In this document: positions 34,380 through 42,905 of the stretch, in pieces
Layout of the letters: each line of letters opens with the position of its first letter
Numbering within the stretch: the stretch's first letter is position 1
Assembly (NCBI RefSeq): GCF_035961655.1
Contig: NZ_CP108393.1
Span: forward strand, 5,503,001 to 5,567,000
Length of the DNA stretch: 64,000 nt
Direction of reading: 5' to 3'
Origin: Streptomyces sp. NBC_01317
GTDB lineage: Bacteria; Actinomycetota; Actinomycetes; Streptomycetales; Streptomycetaceae
Position numbers and translations under genes: made by a program
Notes under the pieces: model-generated
Databases searched by the model: none
Told to the model about the DNA's origin: nothing
Seen by the model: the letters and a program-made list of their open reading frames with translations, nothing else

Positions 34380-34419
34380 TCGCTCGCCCTGCCCAGGGCC
34401 GTAGCAAAGGAATACGAAC

Positions 34420-34611
34420 ATGATCGACAGTGAGCACTGGCGCAAGTCCAGCTTCAGCGGCGGCGGCAATGGCAACTGCCTGGAAGTCGCGGACGGATAC
34501 GCGCACGTTCCCGTCCGCGACTCCAAGAACCCCCACGGCCCCGCACTCGCCTTTCCCGCCCCGGCGTGGGCCTCTTTCGTCGGGGCGCTCAAGGGTGAGG
34601 AACTGTCCTAG
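34420..34611 (+). CDS. DUF397 protein, copy 2
   Basis: 63 residues, ATG with AAAGGA upstream. It repeats copy 1 almost exactly in the core (CLEVADGYAHVPVRDSKNP), pointing to a recent tandem duplication. Differences concentrate at SGGGNGN versus SGGESPQGE, which may tune binding to the XRE protein. Confidence 0.9.
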   Translation: MIDSEHWRKSSFSGGGNGNCLEVADGYAHVPVRDSKNPHGPALAFPAPAWASFVGALKGEELS

Positions 34612-34646
34612 CCCGACCACGCCATCACCGGGCCGCCCATGAGACG

Positions 34647-35492
34647 GTGGACGGCATGGGGGCGGCGTCAGGGGATCGGGCTACGCGGGACTTTCTGGCT
34701 GAGATCCGCGTCGGTGACCTCTGTAGTGGGACCGTCGCAGAGATCACGCGGTCGGACGGGCTGGCGGTGGTCCTGGACGGATTCGCCGCGCGCCCGCTGG
34801 GGAGCGTCCGGCCGGCGGACATCTCCTGGCGCTGGAACGCGGCTACGGCCGTGACGGTCGGCCGGCGGATCACCGCTGCGGTGACAGCCGTTGACCTGGA
34901 CCGGGGTCGGGTCCGGCTGGCGATGACCGCCACCGAGAACCCGGAACTCTGGGCGTTCCTGACCTCACGTCAGCGCGGTGAGATCCTTACCGGCACCGTC
35001 GCCGCGATCGAGCGCTTCGGCGTGTTCGTGTCGCTGGACGACGGCCCCGACCACCCCGTCTTCCCCGGCGTCGGCTTCATCACGATCCCCGAACTGTCCT
35101 GGCGGCGCGTGGAAGCCGTATCGGACGTCGTTCGGGTCGGACAGCAAGTCTCCTGTGAATTCCTCCAGTTCGACGACTGGAACGGAGAGGCGAGGCTGTC
35201 CTTGAAAGCGATGCGGCCGGATCCCTTCGCGGCGTTCGCCGAAGCGACCCCGGTGGGCCGCAGGCTGCACGGGCAGGTCACCAAGGTCGTCCCGTTCGGC
35301 GTCTTCGTCCGGGTCGCCGACGGCATCGAGGGACTGGTCCATCTTCGGGATCTCCCCCGGTCGCTCGCGGGAACGAGGGAGCAGGCCTTTCAGGCTGGTG
35401 AGGACGTCACGGTCGTCGTCACCGAAATCGACCGGCCACGGCGCAGGTTGACCCTGCGCGATGCGTTGCCGCACAAGGACGGGGACCTGTGA
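34647..35492 (+). CDS. Three-S1-domain RNA-binding protein
   Basis: 281 residues (GTG at 34647; an ATG at 34656 is equally possible). Three S1/OB repeats: about 20-95 (IRVGDLCSGTVAEITRSDGLAVVLDG), about 108-190 (RGEILTGTVAAIERFGVFVSLDDG), and about 207-280 (GRRLHGQVTKVVPFGVFVRVADGIEGLVHLRDL). It resembles a shortened RpsA-like or S1-tandem protein, not the ribosomal S1 itself, which has four or more repeats and about 500 residues. It probably binds mRNA or tRNA. The stop overlaps the start of the DUF4291 gene. Confidence 0.85.
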   Translation: MDGMGAASGDRATRDFLAEIRVGDLCSGTVAEITRSDGLAVVLDGFAARPLGSVRPADISWRWNAATAVTVGRRITAAVTAVDLDRGRVRLAMTATENPELWAFLTSRQRGEILTGTVAAIERFGVFVSLDDGPDHPVFPGVGFITIPELSWRRVEAVSDVVRVGQQVSCEFLQFDDWNGEARLSLKAMRPDPFAAFAEATPVGRRLHGQVTKVVPFGVFVRVADGIEGLVHLRDLPRSLAGTREQAFQAGEDVTVVVTEIDRPRRRLTLRDALPHKDGDL

Positions 35493-36088
35493 CCGCGACA
35501 CCGACGCGCCAGATCCGCGCGCTGCACACCGCTGAGACGATCACCGTGTACCAGGCGTATCCGCCGGCCATCGGACTGCCCGCCGCGCGGGACGGGCGGT
35601 TTCCCGACGTGTGGAAGCGGGACCGGATGACATGGATCAAGCCCTCGTTCCTCTGGATGATGTACCGCTGCGGGTGGGGGCTCAAGGAGGGGCAGGAGAC
35701 CGTTCTCGCCGTCGAGATCTCGCGGGACGGGTTCGACTGGGCGTTGCGGCACGCGTGTCTGTCGCACTACACCCGGGGCGTGCACGCCGATCAGGCCTCC
35801 TGGAAGCGGGAGTTGAAGCGGGCGCCCGCTCGCGTGCAGTGGGACCCGGAGCGGGATCTGCGGCTCACCGCGCTGCCGTACCGCTCGCTCCAGCTCGGGC
35901 TCTCGGGGGACGCGGCCCGGAAGTACGCGGACGAGTGGACCGTGGCCGTCACGGACGTGACCCCGCTGGCCCACCGCGTGCACGAACACGTGCGCGCGGG
36001 CGAACTGGACTCCGCCGCCTCGCTGTTGCCGGCGGAGACCCCGTACCCGTACGAGAGATCCGTCGCCACGGAGCTTCTTTTGTCGTGA
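35489..36088 (+). CDS. DUF4291 protein
   Basis: 199 residues, GTGA overlap with the S1-protein gene. DUF4291 signature: RQIRALHTAETITVYQAYPPAIG, FKRDRMTWIKPSFLWMMYRCGWG-like block, ISRDGFDWALRHACLSHY, VQWDPERDLRLTALPYRSLQLGLSG, and YADEWTVAVTDVT. Its molecular role is not known to me. Pairing with an RNA-binding S1 protein suggests an RNA- or nucleotide-related function, but that is only contextual. Confidence 0.88.
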   Translation: MTATPTRQIRALHTAETITVYQAYPPAIGLPAARDGRFPDVWKRDRMTWIKPSFLWMMYRCGWGLKEGQETVLAVEISRDGFDWALRHACLSHYTRGVHADQASWKRELKRAPARVQWDPERDLRLTALPYRSLQLGLSGDAARKYADEWTVAVTDVTPLAHRVHEHVRAGELDSAASLLPAETPYPYERSVATELLLS

Positions 36089-36318
36089 CGGCGCATCGCG
36101 GATAATATTCTTCACGCCCCATTCCGCGTGGCAGAGAAACGAAACTTCCGTAGCGGTTCGTAGTGTCGTCGGAAATTCTGAGATATGGCTCTGACCTGCT
36201 TCGTCTCTTCAAACGGGTGCTGCATTCGCGTTTGGTTTTACTATTCCTTGAGTCTCTGGAACATTTGAGATCAGAACGTCGGCCGACCCGCGGCCGAGTT
36301 CTTTACCGAGGAGTGCGC
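36089..36318. other. AT-richer intergenic region before the lyase operon
   Basis: 230 bp visibly lower in GC than the surroundings (runs such as GGATAATATTCTTC and TTGGTTTTACTATTCC). It probably holds the promoter of the lyase/secreted-protein/symporter operon. No gene recognised. The base composition may mark an acquired segment. Confidence 0.55.
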
Positions 36319-37185
36319 ATGCAGTACGGAACCGATTTACGAGCCGCCGTCCAAGCGCCGGGCACCACGCCCCTCATCGGCATCTACGACATGTATTCGG
36401 CCTCCATCGCGGCCCAGCACTACGACGGATTCTTCGTCTCCGGATTCGGGTTCGCCGCCTCGCACTACGGGCTGCCCGACATCGGATTCATCGCCTGGCC
36501 CGACATGGTGGAGTTCACCGAGCGGCTGCGCCTGGCCTTCCCCACGCATCACCTGCTCGTTGACATCGACGACGGTTACGTGGACCCCGAAGTGGCCTGC
36601 CACGTGGTGCAACGCCTGGAGCGGGCCGGGGCGTCGGGGGTCATCCTGGAGGACCAGAAGAGACCCCGGAGGTGCGGACACGCGGACGGCAAGCAGATCC
36701 TGCCGCTGGAGGAGTACCTGGAGAAGCTCGATCTGGTGTTGCAGAGCAGGCGGGACCTGCTGGTCGTCGCGCGTACCGACGCCACCGAGGAATCCGAGAT
36801 CATCCGCCGCGCCGCCGCACTCGCCGAGACGGACGCGGATGTTGTCCTGGTCGACGGCGTACGCAGCATCGAATGGATCAGCCGCATTCGCGAGGTCGTC
36901 GGCTCGAAACCTCTCCTGTTCAACCAGATCGCGGGAGGGAAGTCACCCCGCCTTTCGCTGACCGAACTCACGGATCTCCACGTCGACGTGGCCATTTACA
37001 GCACCCCGTGCCTTTTCGCCGCGCACAGCGCGATCGACAGCGCGCTGCTCGAACTGAAAGCGGCCGACGGGCGACTGCCCGCCATGGCGCACACCGGCGC
37101 CGTCGGGGTCAAGGCGGCCACGGAACTGCTGGAGAAGAACATCAGCAGGCACCACGAACACCGCGCACCGGTCCCCGCCCAGTGA
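36319..37185 (+). CDS. Isocitrate lyase/PEP mutase superfamily enzyme (lyase-type motif)
   Basis: 288 residues, ATG with GAGGAG upstream. A (beta/alpha)8 barrel of the superfamily: PLIGIYDMYSASIAAQHYDGFFVSGFGFAASHYGLPD, LLVDIDDGYVD (metal site), and EDQKRPRRCGH near 110-120. The Cys in RCGH marks lyases (isocitrate, 2-methylisocitrate) and not phosphonate-forming mutases, which lack it. VARTDAT and LFNQIAGGKSP follow. A TTA codon at 36337-36339 (residue 7) suggests bldA dependence. The stop overlaps the next start. The natural substrate is unclear. Confidence 0.85.
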   Translation: MQYGTDLRAAVQAPGTTPLIGIYDMYSASIAAQHYDGFFVSGFGFAASHYGLPDIGFIAWPDMVEFTERLRLAFPTHHLLVDIDDGYVDPEVACHVVQRLERAGASGVILEDQKRPRRCGHADGKQILPLEEYLEKLDLVLQSRRDLLVVARTDATEESEIIRRAAALAETDADVVLVDGVRSIEWISRIREVVGSKPLLFNQIAGGKSPRLSLTELTDLHVDVAIYSTPCLFAAHSAIDSALLELKAADGRLPAMAHTGAVGVKAATELLEKNISRHHEHRAPVPAQ

Positions 37186-37565
37186 ATCAATTACGTTCCA
37201 CCGGGCTTCTCGTCGTGGCGGCCGCGAGCCTGCTGTACGGCGGCGCGGTCGCCGCGCACGCCACGGACGACACGATGCCCCCTCCCGTCGCGCATGCCCT
37301 CGACGACGGCGATGACGACGATGACGAGTCGGAGGACCGGGCGCGCCCCGGCCAGACCATCGGGCTGCTGGTGGTCGACAACTCGTCCCGGGACTCGGTC
37401 CTGGAGATCGACCGGACCTTCAACACCCTGCTCCACAGCAAGGGCACGGCGGGCAGCGACCACGACGGGGGCGGCGGCGCCATCGACGTGGAGGCCCGTG
37501 AGGTGTCAGGACCCGACGCCGTCGCGGTCGGGCATCCGCCCTGGCAGGGCGAGGGCAGTGAGTGA
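37182..37565 (+). CDS. Small secreted acidic protein
   Basis: 127 residues, GTG overlapping the previous stop (GTGA), and ending in an overlap with the next start. The N-terminus has a Sec signal (QLRSTGLLVVAAASLLYGGAVAAHA, cleavage after AHA). The mature part is strongly acidic (DDGDDDDDESEDR) and then has GLLVVDNSSRDSVLEIDRTFNTLLHSK. A TTA codon at 37191-37193 (residue 4) adds a second bldA switch. No family recognised. Being sandwiched by overlaps argues it is real. Confidence 0.7.
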   Translation: MNQLRSTGLLVVAAASLLYGGAVAAHATDDTMPPPVAHALDDGDDDDDESEDRARPGQTIGLLVVDNSSRDSVLEIDRTFNTLLHSKGTAGSDHDGGGGAIDVEAREVSGPDAVAVGHPPWQGEGSE

Positions 37566-38632
37566 GAGTGAGTGAGATGGAGACGACGCCCGTGGCCCCA
37601 CCCCCGCGCCCCTCCTGGAAGCGACGCGTGCCCAGGGCGGTCGACCCGTACGTCGTGGCACTCCTCGGTACGGTCGGGCTGGCGGTGCTCCTGCCCGCGA
37701 CCGGCCGGGGCGCCACGCTCGCCGAGGGCACGGCGGACATCGCCATCGCCCTGCTGTTCTTCCTCTACGGAGCCAGGCTCTCCACCCGCGAGGTGGTGGA
37801 CGGTCTGCGGCAGTGGAAGCTCCACCTCACGGTCGGCGCGAGCACCTTCGTGCTCTTTCCTCTCCTGGGGTTGGCCGCGGGATTCCTCGTCCCCCACCTG
37901 CTCACCGAGCGGCTCTACATCGGTCTGCTCTTCCTCTGTGTGGTCCCCTCGACCATCCAGTCGTCGATCACGCTGACCTCCACGGCGCGCGGCAACGTCC
38001 CGGCCGCCGTCTGCGCCGGCACGTACTCCAGTCTGTTCGGGATGATCGCCACCCCGCTGCTGGCCGCCTGGCTGGTCGGCTCGGAGGTCGGGTTCTCGCA
38101 CCACGGGCTGCTGTCCATCGGCAGCCAGCTCCTCCTGCCCTTCCTGGCAGGCCAGTTGGTACGCCGCTGGATCGGCGCGTTCATCGCGCGCCACAAGAAG
38201 TCGCTCGGCCTCCTGGACCGGGGAGTGATCCTCCTTGTGGTCTACACAGCTTTCAGCAGGGGCATGGCGCAAGGGATCTGGCACCAGGTGACCCCTGGCC
38301 GGCTGATCGCGCTGTTCTGTCTGACCGGACTCCTCTTGGCGGTGGCGCTCGCCACCACGTCCTTCGCCGCACGCCGTCTCGGGTTCAGCCGGGAGGACCG
38401 CGTCACCGTCGTGTTCTGCGGCTCCAACAAGAGCCTGGCGACGGGACTGCCCATGGCGGCGGTGCTGTTCGGGGGATCGGCCGGGCTCGTGATCCTGCCG
38501 CTGATGCTCTACCACCAACTCCAGCTCGCGGTCTGCTCGGTGATCGCGAACCGCTGGTCCCGCGCGTACGAACCGTCGCCCGTCACCGTGACCGCCGCTA
38601 CCGGTCTCCGCGCGCCGGGATCGGTCGCCTGA
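37562..38632 (+). CDS. Bile acid:sodium symporter family (SLC10A7-like) transporter
   Basis: 356 residues from the overlapping GTG, or 351 from the ATG at 37577. About ten hydrophobic helices. SLC10A7-type landmarks: IALLFFLYGARLSTREVVDGLRQWKLH, LFLCVVPSTIQSSITLTSTARGNVPAAVC, and VVFCGSNKSLATGLPMAAVLFGG. These match the crossover and sodium-site regions of the family. It may export or import the small acid handled by the upstream lyase. A terminator follows. Confidence 0.9.
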   Translation: MRVSEMETTPVAPPPRPSWKRRVPRAVDPYVVALLGTVGLAVLLPATGRGATLAEGTADIAIALLFFLYGARLSTREVVDGLRQWKLHLTVGASTFVLFPLLGLAAGFLVPHLLTERLYIGLLFLCVVPSTIQSSITLTSTARGNVPAAVCAGTYSSLFGMIATPLLAAWLVGSEVGFSHHGLLSIGSQLLLPFLAGQLVRRWIGAFIARHKKSLGLLDRGVILLVVYTAFSRGMAQGIWHQVTPGRLIALFCLTGLLLAVALATTSFAARRLGFSREDRVTVVFCGSNKSLATGLPMAAVLFGGSAGLVILPLMLYHQLQLAVCSVIANRWSRAYEPSPVTVTAATGLRAPGSVA

Positions 38633-38638
38633 CCAGGA

Positions 38639-38671
38639 CCGCGGAGTGCCCGATGGACGGGCACTCCGCGG
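38639..38671. terminator. Bidirectional terminator between convergent genes
   Basis: 13-bp perfect stem CCGCGGAGTGCCC / GGGCACTCCGCGG with a 7-base loop, placed between the symporter (plus) and the protease (minus). Confidence 0.9.
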
Positions 38672-38700
38672 CGAGGTGTCAGTACTCAGGCGGAACGGGC

Positions 38701-39879
38701 TCAGAACAGCGAGTACAGCAGCTTGTTCGGGGAGCCCGTGCCCGGGTTGATGACCTTGTTGTTCGTCGCGCCGGCCACCAGCGCGTCCCTGACCTGCTGC
38801 GGGGTCGCCGTCGGGTGCGTCGCCAGGTACAGCGCGCCCACCCCGGCGGTGTGCGGGGTGGCCATCGACGTGCCGGAGATCGTGTTCGTGGCGGTGTCGC
38901 TGGTCCGCCAGGCCGACGTGATGCTCACGCCCGGCGCGAACAGGTCCAGGCACGTACCGAAGTTCGAGAACGACGCCCGCCGGTCGGTGCTGTCCGTCGC
39001 GCCCACGGTGATCGCCTCCGCGACCCGGGCCGGCGAGTAGTTGCACGCGTTCTGCGGGGTGCCGACCGCGTTGCCGTTGCCCGCGGCGATGGCGTACGTG
39101 ATGCCGCTGGCGATCGACCTCCGCACCGCGTTGTCGAGGACGGTGTCCGCGCCGCCGCCCAGGCTCATGTTGGCGATGGCGGGCTTGACGGCGTTGGCCG
39201 TCACCCAGTCGATGCCGGCGGCGACCCCGGCCGTCGTACCGGACCCCTGGCAGTTCAGGACCCGTACGGCGATGAGCTTGACGCCCTTCGCGACCCCGTA
39301 CGTACCACCGCCGACCGTACCCGCGACGTGTGTGCCGTGGCCCTGGCAGTCCTGGCCGTTCTGACCGCCGCCGACGGTGTCCGTACCGACCGACGCCCGG
39401 CCGCCGAACTCGGCGTGCGAAGTGCGGATCCCGGTGTCGATGATGTACGCGTTCACGTTCGACGCCGTCGTGTTGTACGTGTACGACGCCGACAGCGGCA
39501 GGTCACGCTGGTCGACGCGGTCGAGGCCCCAGGTCGGGTTCGCCTGCGTGGCGTTGAGGCGGACGGTCGCGTTCTGCTCGACGTACGACACCCGGGGGTC
39601 GGCGGCCAGCTTCCGCGCGGCGGCCGTGGACATCGTCGTGGAGAAGCCCTTGAGGGCGGTGCGGTAGACGTGCTGCGGGGTGGCGCCCAGATCGGCGGCG
39701 CTGGTGGAACCGTCCTTGAGGATGACGATCCAGCTGTTCTCGACGGCCGTACCGGCGGCGGCGAGACGAACCTCGCCGGTGGGCGCGCTCTGCGCGGTGG
39801 GGGCCGCGGCGAACTGGAGCCCGGCGGCGAGGGCGATCACGGGGATCAGCGCGCCGAGGCGGCGGACAGAAGATGCCAT
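38701..39879 (-). CDS. Secreted subtilisin-like serine protease (S8, proteinase-K type)
   Basis: 392 residues from the ATG at 39879. Signal peptide about 1-31 (RRLGALIPVIALAAGLQFAAAPTAQSA). An I9 propeptide follows (ENSWIVILKDGS..YVEQNATVRL). The catalytic domain has all three residues: Asp in AYIIDTGIRTSHAEFG, His in CQGHGTHVAGTVGG, Ser in ISGTSMATPHTAGVGALYLA. SLGGGADTVLDNAVRRSI and AAGNGNAVG carry the oxyanion Asn. An extracellular protease for nutrient acquisition or development. The region up to 39950 is G/C-repeat rich. Confidence 0.95.
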   Translation of the reverse strand: MASSVRRLGALIPVIALAAGLQFAAAPTAQSAPTGEVRLAAAGTAVENSWIVILKDGSTSAADLGATPQHVYRTALKGFSTTMSTAAARKLAADPRVSYVEQNATVRLNATQANPTWGLDRVDQRDLPLSASYTYNTTASNVNAYIIDTGIRTSHAEFGGRASVGTDTVGGGQNGQDCQGHGTHVAGTVGGGTYGVAKGVKLIAVRVLNCQGSGTTAGVAAGIDWVTANAVKPAIANMSLGGGADTVLDNAVRRSIASGITYAIAAGNGNAVGTPQNACNYSPARVAEAITVGATDSTDRRASFSNFGTCLDLFAPGVSITSAWRTSDTATNTISGTSMATPHTAGVGALYLATHPTATPQQVRDALVAGATNNKVINPGTGSPNKLLYSLF

Positions 39880-40265
39880 TGTCGTGCACCTGACCTTTCG
39901 TTGTCCGGATTGCGGGCAAGTACGGGGTGCGGGGTGCGGTACGCACGCGGTGCGCGGTGCGTGGCGTGCGAGGTGGGGATGGGCGTCAGCGTCTCGTGTG
40001 GCCTGGGGGCGCACAAGACGCCAATATCGGCCGCTGTTTGCGCGCCACTGTGCGCGGCGCGAGTTACTGATGTCCTCAATCGCCGGACGGGCTTATTTTG
40101 GCCGCGCGCCGGACGGGCTTGATTTCGCCGCGCGCCGGCCCCCGGAGGAGAGCGCGGACTACCACGGCTGGTGTACGGCGGCCGGTCCGCGTACTACCGG
40201 AGGATGCCGCCCGGTTCAGCCCGGTGTCAGCGTCGTACGGCCCAGGGCCCGCTTAGGGTTCAGAT
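39880..40265. other. Intergenic region with Streptomyces-type CGCCGGACGGGCTT repeats
   Basis: The first half (39920-39975) is a run of GGTGCGGTACGC- and GTGCGTGGCG-like repeats. At 40075-40135 there are two copies of a repeat containing CGGACGGGCTT, each followed by an A/T step and a GCCGCGCGCCGG block. This CCTCAATCGCCGGACGGGCTT type of sequence is, to my knowledge, widely dispersed in Streptomyces intergenic DNA. No gene seen. Confidence 0.65.
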
Positions 40266-42905
40266 ATGGAGACCCCACCCCCACGCCGCGGGCCCCGGCC
40301 GCGTGCACGATGGCTCGCGGGCGCGGCCGCCGCTCTGGTGCTGGTCGGCGCCGGCACCTGGACCGCCGTCGCGTCCGACGACGCGCCCACCGTGCGCCGG
40401 CAGGACCGGACGATGGACATGCCCGGCGCCACGATCGACACCTCGTACTTCACCTCCGGCACCGGGCGCAGGCCCGCCGTGCTGATCGGGCACGGCTTCG
40501 GCGGCAGCAAGGACGACGTACGGGCCCAGGCGGAGAAACTCGCCCGGGACGGGTACGCCGTGCTGACCTGGTCCGCGCGCGGCTTCGGGAAGTCCACCGG
40601 CAAGATCGGGCTCAACGACCCCGACCGCGAGGTCAAGGACGTGTCCCGGATGATCGACTGGCTTGCCAAGCGGCCGGAGGTGGAACTCGACAAGGCGGGC
40701 GATCCACGGGTCGGGATCACCGGACAGTCGTACGGCGGAGCGGTCTCGCTGCTCGCCGCCGGCTACGACAAGCGGGTCGACGCGATCGCCCCTCAGATCA
40801 CCTACTGGAACCTCGCCGACGCCCTCTTCCCCGACGGGGTCTTCAAAAAGCTCTGGGCCGGGATCTTCTTCTCCGTCGGCGGCGGGGGCTGCGCCACCTA
40901 CGAGAAGCAGCTGTGTGACATGTACCAGCGGGTCGCGGTCTCCGGCACCCCGGACGCCGCCGCCCGCACGATGCTGGAGCAGCGCAGCCCCTCCGCCGTC
41001 GGCGACCGCATCGACGTGCCCGCGCTGATCGTCCAGGGACAGAGCGACTCGCTCTTCCCCCTCGGCCAGGCCGACGCGATGGCGAAGGCGATCAGCGCCA
41101 ACGGCGCACCTGTCGACGTCGACTGGAAGCAGGGCGGCCACGACGGCGGCGACCCGGAGACCGGACGGGTGGAGAGCCGGATCACGTCGTGGTTCGACCG
41201 CTACCTCAAGGACGACAAGAACGCCGACACCGGACCCGCCTTCCGCGTCAGCCGGACCGGCGGCGTCGACTCCACCGACGGCCAGGCCCTGTTGCGCGGC
41301 GCGAACGGCGCACGCTACCCGGGCCTGGGGAGCGGCGGCACCGACGTGCCGCTGAGCGGCGGCACCAAGACCTTCGCCAACCCGCCCGGCGCCAGCCCGC
41401 CCGCCATCTCCGCCGTCCCCGGTCTCGGCGGCGGACTCTCCCAGCTGTCGTCGCTCGGGGTCGGGCTCTCCCTCGACTTCCCCGGGCAGTACGCGAGCTT
41501 CGACTCCCGGCCGCTCGCCGAGGCGCTGCGGATCACCGGCTCCCCGACCGTCCGGGTCACCGTCACCTCCGACACAGGCGACGCCGTGCTCTTCGGCAAG
41601 GTGTACGACGTCGGCCCCGACGGCAGACAGCAGGTCCTGCCCTCCCAACTCGTCGCACCGGTCAAGGTCGAGGGCGCCCGGCAGGGCAAGGCCGTCGAAC
41701 TGACCATGCCCGCCGTCGACCACGAGGTGGACGCCGGTCACCGGCTCCGGGTCGTCCTCGCCGCCACCGACCTCGGCTACGCCTCCCCGGTCGTCCCCGC
41801 CACCTACCGGGTCTCCGTGGACAGCCCGCTGACCGTCCCGACCGTGCCCGGCCTCACCACCGCGGCGACCACGCTGCCCTGGTGGGTCTGGGGACTCCCG
41901 GCCATCGGCGTACTGATCGCCGCCGCCCTCCTGCTCACCGCCAGGCGCCGCACCCACGCGCCCGCGCCCGACCCGGCGCTCGCCCAGGTGCCCCTCCAGA
42001 TCACCGGCCTGACCAAGCGCTACGCCAGGTCCGCCGACCGCTATGCCGTCCGTGATCTCTCCTTCCAGGTCGAAAAGGGGCAGGTGCTCGGTCTGCTGGG
42101 CCCGAACGGCGCCGGCAAGACCACCACCCTGCGCATGCTGATGGGACTCATCGCCCCGGACGCCGGTGAGATCCGGGTGTTCGGCCACGCGATCCGGCCG
42201 GGCGCCCCGGTGCTCTCGCGGGTCGGCTCGTTCGTCGAGGGCGCGGGCTTCCTGCCGCACCTGTCGGGCCGGGCCAACCTGGAGCTGTACTGGCAGGCGA
42301 CCGGCCGCCCCGGCGAGGACTCACACATCGAGGAGGCCTTGAAGATCGCCGGACTCGGGGACGCGCTCGCCCGTGCCGTACGCACCTACTCGCAGGGCAT
42401 GCGGCAGCGGCTCGCCATCGCGCAGGCCATGCTCGGTATGCCGGACCTCCTGATCCTGGACGAGCCGACCAACGGTCTCGACCCGCCCCAGATCCGGGAG
42501 ATGAGGGACGTGATGATCAGGTACGCGGCGGGCGGCAGGACGGTCATCGTCTCCAGCCACCTCCTCTCCGAGGTCGAACAGTCCTGCACGCATCTGGTGG
42601 TCATGCACCAGGGCCGGCTGATCCAGGCCGGTCCGGTCGCGGAGATCACCGGCTCCGGCGACACCCTCCTCGTCACCACCGCCGAGCCCGTGTCCGAACC
42701 CGTCCTGGAGAAGATCGCCGCCCTGGCGGGGGTCGGCTCCACCGTCCGGACGGACGACGGACTGCTGGTCGCCCTCGGCGGGACGCTGTCGACGGGCGCG
42801 CTCATCACCGAACTGGTCCGGCTCGACGTGCCGCTGACGGGCGTCGGACCGCACCGCCGCCTGGAGGACGCGTTCCTCACCCTGATCTCAGGAGGCTCCG
42901 CATGA
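40266..42905 (+). CDS. Membrane-anchored alpha/beta hydrolase fused to ABC transporter ATPase
   Basis: 879 residues in one open frame. A TM helix at about 16-37 is followed by an S15/CocE-type hydrolase: VLIGHGFGGSKDDV, VLTWSARGFGKSTGK, GITGQSYGGAVSL (nucleophile Ser near 155), IVQGQSDSLFP (Asp), WKQGGHDGG (His), then an X-Pro-peptidase-like C-terminal beta domain. A second TM follows at about 540-560 (WVWGLPAIGVLIAAALLLTA). Residues 575-879 are a full ABC ATPase: LLGPNGAGKTT near 611, YSQGMRQRLAIA, LLILDEPTNGLDPPQ. The topology puts the hydrolase outside and the ATPase inside. The stop overlaps the permease start. I see no frame break, so the fusion is genuine. Confidence 0.93.
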   Translation: METPPPRRGPRPRARWLAGAAAALVLVGAGTWTAVASDDAPTVRRQDRTMDMPGATIDTSYFTSGTGRRPAVLIGHGFGGSKDDVRAQAEKLARDGYAVLTWSARGFGKSTGKIGLNDPDREVKDVSRMIDWLAKRPEVELDKAGDPRVGITGQSYGGAVSLLAAGYDKRVDAIAPQITYWNLADALFPDGVFKKLWAGIFFSVGGGGCATYEKQLCDMYQRVAVSGTPDAAARTMLEQRSPSAVGDRIDVPALIVQGQSDSLFPLGQADAMAKAISANGAPVDVDWKQGGHDGGDPETGRVESRITSWFDRYLKDDKNADTGPAFRVSRTGGVDSTDGQALLRGANGARYPGLGSGGTDVPLSGGTKTFANPPGASPPAISAVPGLGGGLSQLSSLGVGLSLDFPGQYASFDSRPLAEALRITGSPTVRVTVTSDTGDAVLFGKVYDVGPDGRQQVLPSQLVAPVKVEGARQGKAVELTMPAVDHEVDAGHRLRVVLAATDLGYASPVVPATYRVSVDSPLTVPTVPGLTTAATTLPWWVWGLPAIGVLIAAALLLTARRRTHAPAPDPALAQVPLQITGLTKRYARSADRYAVRDLSFQVEKGQVLGLLGPNGAGKTTTLRMLMGLIAPDAGEIRVFGHAIRPGAPVLSRVGSFVEGAGFLPHLSGRANLELYWQATGRPGEDSHIEEALKIAGLGDALARAVRTYSQGMRQRLAIAQAMLGMPDLLILDEPTNGLDPPQIREMRDVMIRYAAGGRTVIVSSHLLSEVEQSCTHLVVMHQGRLIQAGPVAEITGSGDTLLVTTAEPVSEPVLEKIAALAGVGSTVRTDDGLLVALGGTLSTGALITELVRLDVPLTGVGPHRRLEDAFLTLISGGSA

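Noticed and set aside
34182..34611. The two DUF397 genes as a sequencing duplication artefact
   Set aside because: Flanking and internal differences are spread over both copies, so this is a true tandem duplication.
36319..37185. Phosphonate biosynthesis via PEP mutase
   Set aside because: The motif is EDQK..RCGH with the lyase Cys, and there is no phosphonopyruvate decarboxylase or other phosphonate gene nearby.
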